Positions 19,606-29,148 of a DNA stretch of 64,000 bases are shown here, one piece after another (positions within the stretch are counted from its first letter, which is position 1; each line of letters begins with the position of its first letter). The DNA comes from Phycisphaerae bacterium (lineage in GTDB: Bacteria; Planctomycetota; Phycisphaerae; SM23-33), in contig JAGXKT010000002.1 of assembly GCA_018335035.1 (NCBI GenBank), positions 62,001 through 126,000 of the forward strand. Direction: 5' to 3'. The position numbers were made by a program, and so were the translations under genes. The notes below the pieces were generated by a model. It did not search any database. It was given only the letters and a program-made list of their open reading frames with translations, and was not told where the DNA came from.

Positions 19606-21642
19606 ATGTACAAGCGGCGGATGGTGATTTTCATGGGGCTGGTCGGCGTCGTGTTCCTCGTGGTGGTGGCACGGCTGGGCCATCTCCAGCTTATCGCGGG
19701 GGCCTCCTACCGTCGCCAGGCCGCCGCGGCCCTGCGGTCCATCGAGCTTCTGCCGACGCGTCGCGGGGAGATTCTGGATCGCAAGGGACGAATTCTCGCC
19801 TTGGACAACCCGTGCTACCAGTTCTGCCTGGACTACCGCTTCCTGACGCGCGATGCGAAGTACGTGCTTCGCCAGAAGCGCCGGATCGCCCTTCGGAACG
19901 GGGTGTCCATGCTCCGGGCGGCCGAGATATACCGCGACCGCCAAGCGCGGACGTGGCGCCTGGCGGCACACATCGGGGACGTCTCGCCGCAGGAACTGCG
20001 CGACAGGGCTCAGAGCATTATCCGGCGCGTCCGGCGCATTCGCGACATCGTCGGTACGGATGTGCGTGAGCAATTTCAGACCCACCCCGTTCTGGTGGGG
20101 CTGGACGAAGCGGCCGCGACACAATTCGAGGCCAAGCTCGATGACATGATCGGCGCGCAGGTGCGCCCCGGACACATGCGGTGGTACCCGCGTGGCGAGA
20201 CGGCCTGCCACGTGATCGGCCTGACCGGCGAGGTGGGCTCGGAGGATTTGCGGCGCAAGGGGTCGCGCGGCGAGACGCTCTCCGAGCGGCTGGATGAGTA
20301 CCTCGCCGGCGATACCATCGGGCGAATGGGCATCGAGAAATCGTGCGAAGCGTTCCTGCGGGGGCAGCGGGGCTATCGAAAGCTCAAACGGCGCGTCGGC
20401 AAGGCCCCGGAGGTGCTCGAACAGCGCCTGGGCGAACCGGGCGGCACCGTTCGCCTGGCGATCGACATCGAGCTTCAGGAGATACTGACGCAGTTGTTCT
20501 GCGAGTTGACCGCGCAGCGCAATGCTGTGACGGGTTCGTGGCGCGGCGCCCGCCCGTCCAACGGCGCCGCGGCGGTGGTGTCCATCCCCGAGGGCGACGT
20601 TCTGGCGCTGGTCTCGATTCCCACCTATGACCTCAACACGTATGGGAAGCGCTTTGACGAACTGCGCGACGCGTCGGTCGAACTTCCTTTGCTGAATCGT
20701 GCCGTGACGCGTCGCTATCCCATCGGCTCGACGGCCAAGCCGATTACCGCCGTGGCGGGCCTGGAGACGCGGTTGCAACCGCCGATTACGCCGCAAACAC
20801 GGTTCACGTGCCACGGGCGGATTCGCGTCGGCAACACGCATCTGCATTGCTGGACGCACTCCCATGGGATGCCGGGCCACGGGGCGCTCGATCTCGTCGG
20901 CGCCCTCATGCACAGTTGCAACGTGTATTTCTACAGTGTGGGGCGGCGCGTAGGCCTGGAGCAGCTCTGTCAGTGGTTCGCGCGTTTCGGGTTTGCTCGC
21001 CCGCCCGTGGCGTCGCTGCCGGCGGCCGTGAGCGGACACGTGCCCACCCGCCGCTGGCTGGCTCAGCACAAGCCCGGCTACCGGGTCGCCCGTCCCTTCG
21101 ACGCCTGCCAGGTCGCCATCGGGCAGGGCTTTCTGGGCGCCACGCCGCTGCACGTGGCGTCAGCGATGGCGACGATCGCCCGCGGCGGCGTGGTTGTCAC
21201 GCCCCGACTGGTGTTGCGGGGTCCGACCTTCGAGCGGCACCAGGAGGACCTGGGCGTTCCCGCAGCGCACATGACGGCGATCCAGCGGGGGTTGTACAAG
21301 GTCGTCAACGAGCGGGGCGGCACGGCTTACAAAGCGTTCCACGTGACGGGCACCCCGATTTCCGGCGTGGACGTCTACGGCAAGACGGGCACGTCGACGG
21401 CGACGCCGCCGGACCTCAATGGGGATAACAGACTCGACGCGCGCGAGCGCCGGCTCAAGGAGATGTCATGGTTTGCCGGCTTCGCCGTGCCGCGCAGCGG
21501 CGGCAGCGTGACGGGCCGTCGCGGCGTTTCCGTCGCTGTCGTCGTCGAATACACCACCGGCGGCGGGTCGCGCAACGCCGCGCCTGTCGCTCGCGAGGCG
21601 ATCCGCGCCTGCCGCGAGATGGGCTACATTCCGGACCCGTGA
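19606..21642 (+). CDS. mrdA: Penicillin-binding protein 2
   Basis: LPTRRGEILDRKGRILA; GSTAKP (SxxK), HSCN (SxN), YGKTGTS (KTG). Confidence 0.93.
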   Translation: MYKRRMVIFMGLVGVVFLVVVARLGHLQLIAGASYRRQAAAALRSIELLPTRRGEILDRKGRILALDNPCYQFCLDYRFLTRDAKYVLRQKRRIALRNGVSMLRAAEIYRDRQARTWRLAAHIGDVSPQELRDRAQSIIRRVRRIRDIVGTDVREQFQTHPVLVGLDEAAATQFEAKLDDMIGAQVRPGHMRWYPRGETACHVIGLTGEVGSEDLRRKGSRGETLSERLDEYLAGDTIGRMGIEKSCEAFLRGQRGYRKLKRRVGKAPEVLEQRLGEPGGTVRLAIDIELQEILTQLFCELTAQRNAVTGSWRGARPSNGAAAVVSIPEGDVLALVSIPTYDLNTYGKRFDELRDASVELPLLNRAVTRRYPIGSTAKPITAVAGLETRLQPPITPQTRFTCHGRIRVGNTHLHCWTHSHGMPGHGALDLVGALMHSCNVYFYSVGRRVGLEQLCQWFARFGFARPPVASLPAAVSGHVPTRRWLAQHKPGYRVARPFDACQVAIGQGFLGATPLHVASAMATIARGGVVVTPRLVLRGPTFERHQEDLGVPAAHMTAIQRGLYKVVNERGGTAYKAFHVTGTPISGVDVYGKTGTSTATPPDLNGDNRLDARERRLKEMSWFAGFAVPRSGGSVTGRRGVSVAVVVEYTTGGGSRNAAPVAREAIRACREMGYIPDP

Positions 21643-21646
21643 GACG

Positions 21647-22948
21647 ATGCTCGAGGGCCTGCGACAATATTTCCGCCTGACCACGTGGCTGATCCTGCTG
21701 GCGATGCTGGGCCTGATGATTGTCGGCATGTTCGCCATTCGTGCCTCCGAGGCGGCCGAGGGGGACCCGCCGGGCTTCGTGATGCGCCAGTTGATCGCAG
21801 GCGGCGTGGGTCTGGCGGCGTTCGCCGCGGCCGTGGCGATTCCCTACCGGCAGTTCGGCAGGGCGGCCTATCCGCTGTTCGCGGTGACGCTTGGGCTGCT
21901 GGCGCTGGTCCTCTTCCTGCCGCCGATTCGCTATTCGCACCGGTGGATCGCCGTTGGACCGCTGCAGTTTCAGCCGTCCGAACTGGCCAAGCTCAGCTTG
22001 ATCCTCATGCTCGCGTGGTACCTGCGATATCGCAGCAACTATCGACGGCTTCTCGGCCTGGCCGTGCCGTTCGCGCTGACGTTCGTGCCCATGGTACTCA
22101 TCCTGCGCGAGCCGGACCTCGGCACGGCATTGCTGTTTCTGCCGACGCTGTATGCCATGCTCATGTTGGCCGGGGCGCGGTGGGTGCATCTGCTGGGCAT
22201 TGTCGCGGTCGCCACGGCGCTGGTGCTGCTGCCCGTGCCTCGCCCGGTGCCCGAGAATGCCGATGGCGCCGCGGACGGGCGCCAGGCGCTGGCGTACGCC
22301 ACGGTCCGCGTCGGCGGGCAGCGGTATGCCCTGACGGCCGCCCCGTTGATCGTCGTGGCCAACCACCAGGTCGAGCGGATCGATGGCTGGCTGCGCCAGG
22401 GGGATCCGTCCGTTGCCATGGACCAGGGCTACCAGCTTCATCAGTCCAAGACCGCCCTGGCGTGCGGTCAATTGGCCGGAAGTGGCAACTGGGCCGACGC
22501 CGACCTTCAGTTGTCACTGCTGCCCGACGATCACACGGACTTCATCTTTGCCGTCGTCGGCGGGCAATGGGGGTTTGTCGGCTGCGTGGGCATCCTTGCG
22601 CTATACGGCGTGATCTTCCTTGTCGGCATCGAGATCGCCACCGCGACGTACGATCCGTTCGGGCGCCTGCTGGCCGTCGGCGTCCTGGGGCTGCTCCTGG
22701 CGCAAATCTTCATCAACGTCGGCATGACGATGGGACTGATGCCGATTACCGGCATGACGCTGCCGTTCGTCAGTTATGGCGGCTCGTCGCTGGTGATCAA
22801 CTGCGTGGCGATGGGGCTTTTGGTCAATGTCGGCCTGCGCCGGCCGATCCTGCTGGGCAGGCACCCCTTCGAACACGGGCAGAAGCGTGAACGGCCCCTG
22901 GCGGTGCGCAAGATGCACGCGGGGAGTCGCGCATCGCACGAGGATTGA
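21647..22948 (+). CDS. rodA: FtsW/RodA/SpoVE family SEDS glycosyltransferase
   Basis: Ten-TM pattern; VGPLQFQPSELAKL; REPDLGTALLFLP; LPDDHTDFIFAVVG; LPFVSYGGSSL. Confidence 0.93.
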   Translation: MLEGLRQYFRLTTWLILLAMLGLMIVGMFAIRASEAAEGDPPGFVMRQLIAGGVGLAAFAAAVAIPYRQFGRAAYPLFAVTLGLLALVLFLPPIRYSHRWIAVGPLQFQPSELAKLSLILMLAWYLRYRSNYRRLLGLAVPFALTFVPMVLILREPDLGTALLFLPTLYAMLMLAGARWVHLLGIVAVATALVLLPVPRPVPENADGAADGRQALAYATVRVGGQRYALTAAPLIVVANHQVERIDGWLRQGDPSVAMDQGYQLHQSKTALACGQLAGSGNWADADLQLSLLPDDHTDFIFAVVGGQWGFVGCVGILALYGVIFLVGIEIATATYDPFGRLLAVGVLGLLLAQIFINVGMTMGLMPITGMTLPFVSYGGSSLVINCVAMGLLVNVGLRRPILLGRHPFEHGQKRERPLAVRKMHAGSRASHED

Positions 22949-23001
22949 CCGTCTCGGCGCGCCGGGCGACACGGCTTCGAGGACAACGCGCCGGTGGCAC
23001 G

Positions 23002-23415
23002 CTACAGGCGACCGTAGTAGAGAAACCAGATGACCGACAATGCCGCGTACACGCCGCACAGCGCCCAGCAGGCGATCTCCGCGATGCGGCGGCGTCGCAG
23101 GACAATGAGTATCGCGGCGGCCGAACCGGCCAGAATCAGCTTGAAGGCGATCAACCGTTCGGGATGCGTCAGAAGAGAGCGGGCGATCGGATTCGCCTCG
23201 ATGAATCGTTCCTGCGTTGCCGACAGGAAATACGCATGCGCCATCAGCGTCAGAACGAGATCAAAGACATTCATGAGCACCAGGCACATCACAAGCAGGA
23301 TGACGCGCCCCGACCGACCGCCGAAGCGCACGGCCGCAAGCTTGGACAGACGCCCGGGCAGTTGTGCCCCTTCGACCCGGCTCGCCTTGCATGATGCCAG
23401 GACGTTGATTGGCAT
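23002..23415 (-). CDS. DUF5658-like small membrane protein
   Basis: NVFDLVLTLMAH…IEANPIARSLL…FKLILAG. Confidence 0.65.
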   Translation of the reverse strand: MPINVLASCKASRVEGAQLPGRLSKLAAVRFGGRSGRVILLVMCLVLMNVFDLVLTLMAHAYFLSATQERFIEANPIARSLLTHPERLIAFKLILAGSAAAILIVLRRRRIAEIACWALCGVYAALSVIWFLYYGRL

Positions 23416-23460
23416 TATCGCGCTTATCGACGGTTACAACAGAGGCCTTCAACAGGGAGT

Positions 23461-24378
23461 GTGAAGATCGTCCCCCTTTGCGACAAGACAGGTCGCCCGG
23501 CGCGCGAGGACCTGATCGGCTCGCGGCCCCTGCGCGAGACGTTGCCGCTCGGCGACGGATACGAAGCGGGTCTGTTCATTCACCGCGCGCCGGACCCACG
23601 CGGGTTGCCCGTGGTGTACCTGCACGGGGTCCAGTCGCACCCGGCGTGGTTTTTCGCCTCGGCGGCGGCGGTGGCGAGGAGCGGCCGCGACGTGTATCAG
23701 CCGACGCGGCGCGGCAGTGGCGCCGGGCCGGAGCCGCGCGGGGATGCCCCGTCCGCGCGGCAACTGCTCGCCGACGTCGCCGCGGCGTGTGCGGTCGCTC
23801 GCGACCGGTCGCAGGCCCCGGCGGTACATCTGGCGGGCGTGAGCTGGGGCGGCAAGCTGGCGGCCGCGTTCGTCGCGACCTGCGCCCAACGCGAGCCGGT
23901 CGCTTCGCTGACGCTCGTAGCCCCCGGCATCGTGCCGCGCGTGGACGCCTCGACGGCGACGAAGCTGGGCGTGGCGGCGTGTCTGCTGGTCTGCCCGCGG
24001 CGCCGGTTCGCCATTCCGCTCAACGATCCCGCGCTGTTCACCGACAACGAGCCGATGCGCGCTTACCTGCGGGCGGACCAATACCGCCTGCATCGCGCGA
24101 CGGCGCGGTTTCTGTACGTGAGCCGGCGGCTGGATCGTTTTCTGGCGCACGCGGCCGACGGCGCCATCCGCACGCCGACGACGCTCATCCTCGCGCGGCG
24201 CGATCGCATCATCGATAACGCCGCGACGCGCACCGCGATGGATCGCCTAACCGATGGGCGCGCCGCGACGGTCGAGTTGGACGGCGCTCATACGTTGGAG
24301 TTCGAGCCGGACCCGACGCCGCTGTGCGACGCGCTCGTCGCGGCCCTGCGTCACGGCGAGAATGCCGGCGGCGTCTAG
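23461..24378 (+). CDS. Alpha/beta hydrolase
   Basis: YLHGVQSHPAWF, HLAGVSWGGKLAAAFV, ILARRDRIIDNAAT; stop codon lies in the left arm of the 24376-24535 element. Confidence 0.82.
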   Translation: MKIVPLCDKTGRPAREDLIGSRPLRETLPLGDGYEAGLFIHRAPDPRGLPVVYLHGVQSHPAWFFASAAAVARSGRDVYQPTRRGSGAGPEPRGDAPSARQLLADVAAACAVARDRSQAPAVHLAGVSWGGKLAAAFVATCAQREPVASLTLVAPGIVPRVDASTATKLGVAACLLVCPRRRFAIPLNDPALFTDNEPMRAYLRADQYRLHRATARFLYVSRRLDRFLAHAADGAIRTPTTLILARRDRIIDNAATRTAMDRLTDGRAATVELDGAHTLEFEPDPTPLCDALVAALRHGENAGGV

Positions 24379-24535
24379 AGCAGTTTAACTTTTTCTGAAA
24401 CGTTTGGCCTACGTGCGGCGTCGCCATGCTGCGTCCCCCTGGCCGTACGGCCTAAGGCATCGGCTGCTTCGGCGTCCTTGCCTGGCTTGTCCTCGGCGAC
24501 GGCCGATCCGCTACATAAAAAGTTAAACTGCTCTA
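24376..24535. mobile_element. 160-bp MITE/REPIN-like element with perfect 19-bp terminal inverted repeats (or bidirectional terminator)
   Basis: TAGAGCAGTTTAACTTTTT (24376-24394) and AAAAAGTTAAACTGCTCTA (24517-24535) are exact reverse complements; internal palindrome ggccgtacggcc. Confidence 0.6.
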
Positions 24536-25744
24536 AGCCGCCTTGCCCTCATGGTCGGGCGCGGTGCGTCCGGCGTTGTAGCTGGTTCCGCGCCAGGTCA
24601 GGCGGGCGCCGGGGCGGAGTTTGCCCAGCGCCCACAGCACGACGCCCGCGGCGATGAGAGACCCCAGCGGGTAGGTCCAGAACACGCATCGCCGCGCGCC
24701 GGTTAGGGCGTAAAAGCGGTAGATCACGCTGAGTTGCATCGCGGCCGCGGCGGCCGCCGTCAGCCCGCAGGCCCACCACGCCGCCGTTGCCTCGGCGCCG
24801 GTCGCCGCCAATGTCAGCGCGATCGCCGCGACGCCGTAGGGCACCAAGCCCAGCAGCAGCATGCCCAGAGACGCCAGAAGCCGCCCGGGTGTGCGGAAGG
24901 CCCCGTGAAAGATGCGGCACCAGCCCGCGAGCGTGCCGGCCAGCGTGCGGTACATGCGCACGCGGTAGATGCCGCTGCCCTGGACGACCCGCAGTGTTCG
25001 CCCGGCCTGCTTGACCCGCCGAGCCAGTTGAAGGTCCTCCATGACCTCGCCGCGGATGGCCTCGTGCGTGCCGACGGCGTCATAGCACTCGCGGCGAATG
25101 AGCATGAACGCTCCGTTGGCGTAGGCGGTCCGGCGACTCGCGTCGTTGACCTTGTCGGGATTGAACCAGATCATCATCACCCCGGAGCACACGGGTTGGA
25201 TGACCTCCTCCCAGAACCCACCGGTCTCCATCATCGGCAGCACGCTGAGCATCTCGGCGCCGGTGTCCCGCGCGTGGCGCATGGCAACGGACAGCGCGCG
25301 AGGCGTCAGCAGGCGACAGTCGGCGTCGACCGTCAGCAGCCAGTCGCCGTCGGCGGCGTCGGCCCCGCGGCGAATCGCGTGATTCTTGCCGCACCAACCG
25401 CTCGGCAGCGTCTCGATGTGCAGCACGCGCAGACGACCGTCTTCGCCGGCAAGACGCTCCGCGATCCGGCCCGTGGCGTCCGCGCTGCGATCGTTGCAGA
25501 CGATGATCTCGACATTCGGGTAGTCCTGCTGCAGAAGCGACCGGAGGCAGGACTCGATGTTCTCGGCCTCGTCCTTGGCGGCGACGATCACGGAGATGCG
25601 CGGTGCGGGCGCCCGGACAGGGGGGGCGTCTGAGCCCAGACCGGCGCCGCGCCCGCGCTGGCGCGAAATCAGGATGTGGCGACTGACCCACAACAGCAGG
25701 ATCAGCGCCATCGTCCCCGTCAGTGCGATTGCCGTGGCGGCCAT
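24533..25744 (-). CDS. Family 2 glycosyltransferase, membrane-anchored (HpnB/CrtQ-like)
   Basis: ISVIVAAKDEAENIESCLRSLLQQDYPNVEIIVCNDRSADATG; TVDADC; C-terminal TM helices. Confidence 0.88.
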   Translation of the reverse strand: MAATAIALTGTMALILLLWVSRHILISRQRGRGAGLGSDAPPVRAPAPRISVIVAAKDEAENIESCLRSLLQQDYPNVEIIVCNDRSADATGRIAERLAGEDGRLRVLHIETLPSGWCGKNHAIRRGADAADGDWLLTVDADCRLLTPRALSVAMRHARDTGAEMLSVLPMMETGGFWEEVIQPVCSGVMMIWFNPDKVNDASRRTAYANGAFMLIRRECYDAVGTHEAIRGEVMEDLQLARRVKQAGRTLRVVQGSGIYRVRMYRTLAGTLAGWCRIFHGAFRTPGRLLASLGMLLLGLVPYGVAAIALTLAATGAEATAAWWACGLTAAAAAAMQLSVIYRFYALTGARRCVFWTYPLGSLIAAGVVLWALGKLRPGARLTWRGTSYNAGRTAPDHEGKAA

Positions 25745-25747
25745 GGG

Positions 25748-26188
25748 CTAGCCGCCTCCCGCGTGCGACGCGTCCAGATTGACGACCAACTCGATGCGGC
25801 CGACCGCGATGCCCAGGCGGCGGGCGATGTCCTCGCACGCGACGCCCTGGCGGGCCAGGCGGAGGATCTCGGTCCGCGCGGTGTCGGATGGCTCGCTCAA
25901 CGGCTCTTCGACCGGCGGCGCGTCGCCGACATCCGCCAGGCACGCGATGCGGTCGTCGGCCTCAGCAATGAGCCGCTCGAGCCGCTCGGCTTTGCGGTTG
26001 AGCTCAGCCACGACGTCCTCGGCACGCCGCACGGACGGCTCGACGGCGTCGTGCGCCCCCAGCGGGACGTCGCGCGCGTCGCGCCGCCGTCGGCGGTGAA
26101 GCCCCCACACCAGCGCGGCGCCCATTATCAGGAACACGGCGCCTGCGGCGATGAGCCCCGTCAGCGCCTGAAGCGACAGCGAGATCAT
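25748..26188 (-). CDS. Membrane-anchored hypothetical protein with C-terminal HTH-like segment
   Basis: N-terminal TM; EILRLARQGVACEDIARRLGIAVGRIELVVNL. Confidence 0.65.
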   Translation of the reverse strand: MISLSLQALTGLIAAGAVFLIMGAALVWGLHRRRRRDARDVPLGAHDAVEPSVRRAEDVVAELNRKAERLERLIAEADDRIACLADVGDAPPVEEPLSEPSDTARTEILRLARQGVACEDIARRLGIAVGRIELVVNLDASHAGGG

Positions 26189-27372
26189 CGTGCGCCCTCC
26201 CGCAAGGCGGCCTGGGCGGCGGCGAGCACCTCGCGCGGTGCGACGTGATGCGTCTCGGCGGCGGCGAGACAGTCGGCAAATTCCGGCGCGACGGTCACGA
26301 CCTCGTTGCCCAGCCGGCCCAGCTTGACGCGCACCGGCCCGTAGCGCGTCTCGACCGTCTGGAAGCTTCGGGCGAGCTTCGTGCGGCTGGCCGCGCGCCG
26401 CCGGATGCCGAACGTCGTGGTCTGGCGGAAGATGATCTGCTCGGCTCGGGTCACGTCCGACGGCGCCGCCAGGGCGCACAGCATCCAACCCGGGCGCGAG
26501 CGCTTCATCGTGATGGGCAGGACCCAGGCATCGAGGCACCCCACGGACAGCAGTGCGTCGATCGTCGCGCCGATCCATTCGCCCGTGCAATCGTCCAGAT
26601 TGGCCGTCAGCTCCACCACGGTGTCGGCGGTGCCGGCATCGCCCGGTTCGCCGAGGTACACGCGAAGGAGATTGGGCATCGGCCCGTCGTCGCGGCTTCC
26701 GGCGCCGTAGCCGACGGCGCGGACGTCCAGCTCGCACAGCGGGCCGAACGTCTCGGCCAGCGTGGTCAGCACGGCCGCCGCTGTCGGCGTGGTGACCTCG
26801 CGCGGCACATCCGCCGAGACTGTCCGCGCCCCGCTCAGCAACAATGCCGTGGCGGGCGCGGGTGCGGGCATCGTGCCGTGGGCGCAGTGAATCGTGCCGT
26901 GCCCGATGGGGATCGGCCCGCACACGAGCCGATCGACCTCCAGAAGCTCCAGAGCGACACACGCCCCGACGATATCGAGGATGCTGTCGGCCGCGCCGAT
27001 CTCGTGAAAGTGAACCTCGTCGCGGGCGATGTCGTGGGCCCTCGCCTCGGCGTCCGCCAGCCGCGTGAAGATGCGCTTGGCCCGGTCCGCCGCACGGGGC
27101 GCCAGTCCGGCCGACGCGATCATCGCCAGGATATCCGTGAGGTGTCGCTGTGGCGCGCCGCTCGCCGTGGTCGGCGATTCCGCCAGGTCCACGTGGAACT
27201 TCGTTCCGGCCAGCCCCTGCCGCGTGACCTTCTCGGCACGCAGCGCGTAGTCCGTCAGCGGCAGCTTGGCAAGGTCGCTTCGCAGCGCATCGAAATCGCA
27301 GCCGGCATCCAGCAGAGCGCCGACGATCATGTCTCCGGCCGCACCGGAAAAACAGTCCACGTGCAGGAGCAT
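26185..27372 (-). CDS. larC: Nickel-pincer cofactor biosynthesis protein LarC
   Basis: MLLHVDCFSGAAGDMIVGALLDAG; EVHFHEIGAADSILDIVG; GYGAGSRD; LTANLDDCTGEWIG. Confidence 0.9.
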   Translation of the reverse strand: MLLHVDCFSGAAGDMIVGALLDAGCDFDALRSDLAKLPLTDYALRAEKVTRQGLAGTKFHVDLAESPTTASGAPQRHLTDILAMIASAGLAPRAADRAKRIFTRLADAEARAHDIARDEVHFHEIGAADSILDIVGACVALELLEVDRLVCGPIPIGHGTIHCAHGTMPAPAPATALLLSGARTVSADVPREVTTPTAAAVLTTLAETFGPLCELDVRAVGYGAGSRDDGPMPNLLRVYLGEPGDAGTADTVVELTANLDDCTGEWIGATIDALLSVGCLDAWVLPITMKRSRPGWMLCALAAPSDVTRAEQIIFRQTTTFGIRRRAASRTKLARSFQTVETRYGPVRVKLGRLGNEVVTVAPEFADCLAAAETHHVAPREVLAAAQAALREGAR

Positions 27373-27765
27373 CCGGTATCCTTGGTCCTCGCCAGCGACA
27401 GCAGTGTAGGCCCGCGACGGGGCCCATGCAAGGGTCACGACGGCTGGCGGGGGACGCGGCGTGTCGGCCGCTGCGCTGTCGCGCGAGGCGACACCTGGTT
27501 CGGGGGCACACGCGCGGGTGCGCGAATCACAGAAAATTGTGACGAACGGCATTTCCCCAGATGGCTGTCGTTGCGTTGGTTACACAGACGCCGTGCGTCG
27601 CGCCGTTGTGACGCGCCGCCTCGTGCCGACGCGGGGCAACTGTGGGGGCTATAATGTGCGCTGAACGGCGGCGGGGGCACAAGCGGGCGGAACGACGCGG
27701 GGCCGCCGGGTGCCGGGCGCTTCCGGCATGCGACGCTGAGGATTCGACAAAGGAAAAGGTCCCTA

Positions 27766-27850
27766 AATTAAGTCGGCTCCCAATCCCACCGATAGCAGCA
27801 CAAGGCATTGGGCATGTGCGGGTTTCGTGGTGTCGGTACACGACTTAATT
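27766..27850 (+). ncRNA. Candidate structured leader / cis-regulatory RNA upstream of the 108-aa glycogen-binding-like gene
   Basis: AATTAAGTCG (27766-27775) pairs with CGACTTAATT (27841-27850); internal CCCAAT/ATTGGG, GCACA/TGTGC and ACCGA/TCGGT complements; AT-rich against a GC-rich background. Confidence 0.35.
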
Positions 27851-27863
27851 CAAGGATGATGCG

Positions 27864-28190
27864 ATGGTTACCGTTCATGGTCAGTGGGCAGAGTTTCGGT
27901 TTTTCCGTCCGGCGGCGGACCGCGTCGAATTGGCGGGGGACTTCAACGACTGGCGTGAGGGGCAGTTGCCCATGAGCCGCGAAGACGACGGGTACTGGAC
28001 GGCGAGAATGCGCCTGCCCGTCGGCGAGTTCCGCTTTCGCTACCGCGCGGACGGGCAGTGGTTTACGGACTACGCCGCCTTTGGCGTTGAGCCGGGCCGG
28101 TTCGGATTGGACAGCATCGTGCGCGTGCCGCCGGCGTCTGTGCCGTTTGCCGGCGCGCCCGCGCGCGACGCCGACTACGCCGTAGCATAG
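27864..28190 (+). CDS. Stand-alone CBM48/AMPK-type glycogen-binding domain protein
   Basis: AEFRFFRPAADRVELAGDFNDWREGQLPMSREDDGYWTARMRLPVGEFRFRYRADGQWFTD. Confidence 0.85.
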   Translation: MVTVHGQWAEFRFFRPAADRVELAGDFNDWREGQLPMSREDDGYWTARMRLPVGEFRFRYRADGQWFTDYAAFGVEPGRFGLDSIVRVPPASVPFAGAPARDADYAVA

Positions 28191-28259
28191 CAGCCCAGGG
28201 CATTCCGTCCAGGCAGATCGGCCCGACGCGCCGTGATGAGACCGCCTGGCCGGCTTGCG

Positions 28260-29042
28260 TTACGGCTCGCAGCGCGGCGCGTCCTGCGGGGTGTCTCCGG
28301 CGGTTGCGTCCGATGGTTTCGGCTCGTTCGCGGCGTCCGGCCCGTGGTCCTGCTCGTGCGGGTCGTTGCCGTCCTGATCGGATGTGGCCCCGGTGTCCGT
28401 TTCGTCGGGCGGTGGCGCGGCGTCCGCGTCACTTGCGGGCGGTGCGGGCTTGCTCCGTTCGGCCGGTATGCGCAGTTCCTCGGCGCGGGGCAGGTCGTCC
28501 AAGCTCGCCAGCCCGAACACCTCCAGGAACCGTCGCGTTGTTCCATACAGCATGGGCCGTCCAAGGACGTCGGCGCGCCCGACGATCTTGACCAGTTGCT
28601 TCTCCAGCAGCCCGCGAAGCACCTCGCCGCAACTGACGCCGCGGATGACCTCGATATCGGCCCGCAGTATGGGTTGGCGATAGGCCACGATCGCCAGCGT
28701 CTCCATTGCCGCCTGTGACAGGCGGGTCTGGCTGCGCGATTGGAAGAGTCGCTCCAGTAGCCCGTGGTACTCCGGGCGCGTCAGCATCTGGTAGCCGCCG
28801 GCAATTTCTTCGATGCGGAAGCTCGCGCCGTGCTCGTCGTAGCGGGCGTTGAGGGTGTCGATGGCTTGGCGGACGGCCTTGCGCCCGGGCAGGTCGGCGA
28901 CGCGGGCGATCTTCTCCGGCGTCAACGGGCTGTCGGTCGCGAACAGGACGGCCTCGACCCGCGTTTCGGGCTGCGAGACGGCCTCGCCGTCGGCGTGTTC
29001 GGCTGTCATCGCGGACGGCGAGTTATCGTTCGTCTGGGTCAT
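28260..29042 (-). CDS. scpB: Segregation and condensation protein B
   Basis: VEAVLFATDSPLTPEKIA; LSQAAMETLAIVAYRQPILRADIEVIRGV; VGRADVLGRPMLYGTTRRFLEVFGL. Confidence 0.93.
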   Translation of the reverse strand: MTQTNDNSPSAMTAEHADGEAVSQPETRVEAVLFATDSPLTPEKIARVADLPGRKAVRQAIDTLNARYDEHGASFRIEEIAGGYQMLTRPEYHGLLERLFQSRSQTRLSQAAMETLAIVAYRQPILRADIEVIRGVSCGEVLRGLLEKQLVKIVGRADVLGRPMLYGTTRRFLEVFGLASLDDLPRAEELRIPAERSKPAPPASDADAAPPPDETDTGATSDQDGNDPHEQDHGPDAANEPKPSDATAGDTPQDAPRCEP

Positions 29043-29148
29043 GGACTACACCGGCGCGATTGACACGCACACGCATCGCCGACGGCGGTGGCGCCGTGGG
29101 CGTTGACGGCGCACGGCGGCGCACTGTAGCGACGCAGACAGCGAGACG

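Noticed and set aside
27650-27655. TATAAT hexamer as a promoter for the glycogen-binding-like gene
   Set aside because: No acceptable -35 at 16-18 bp spacing; kept only as a weak possibility.
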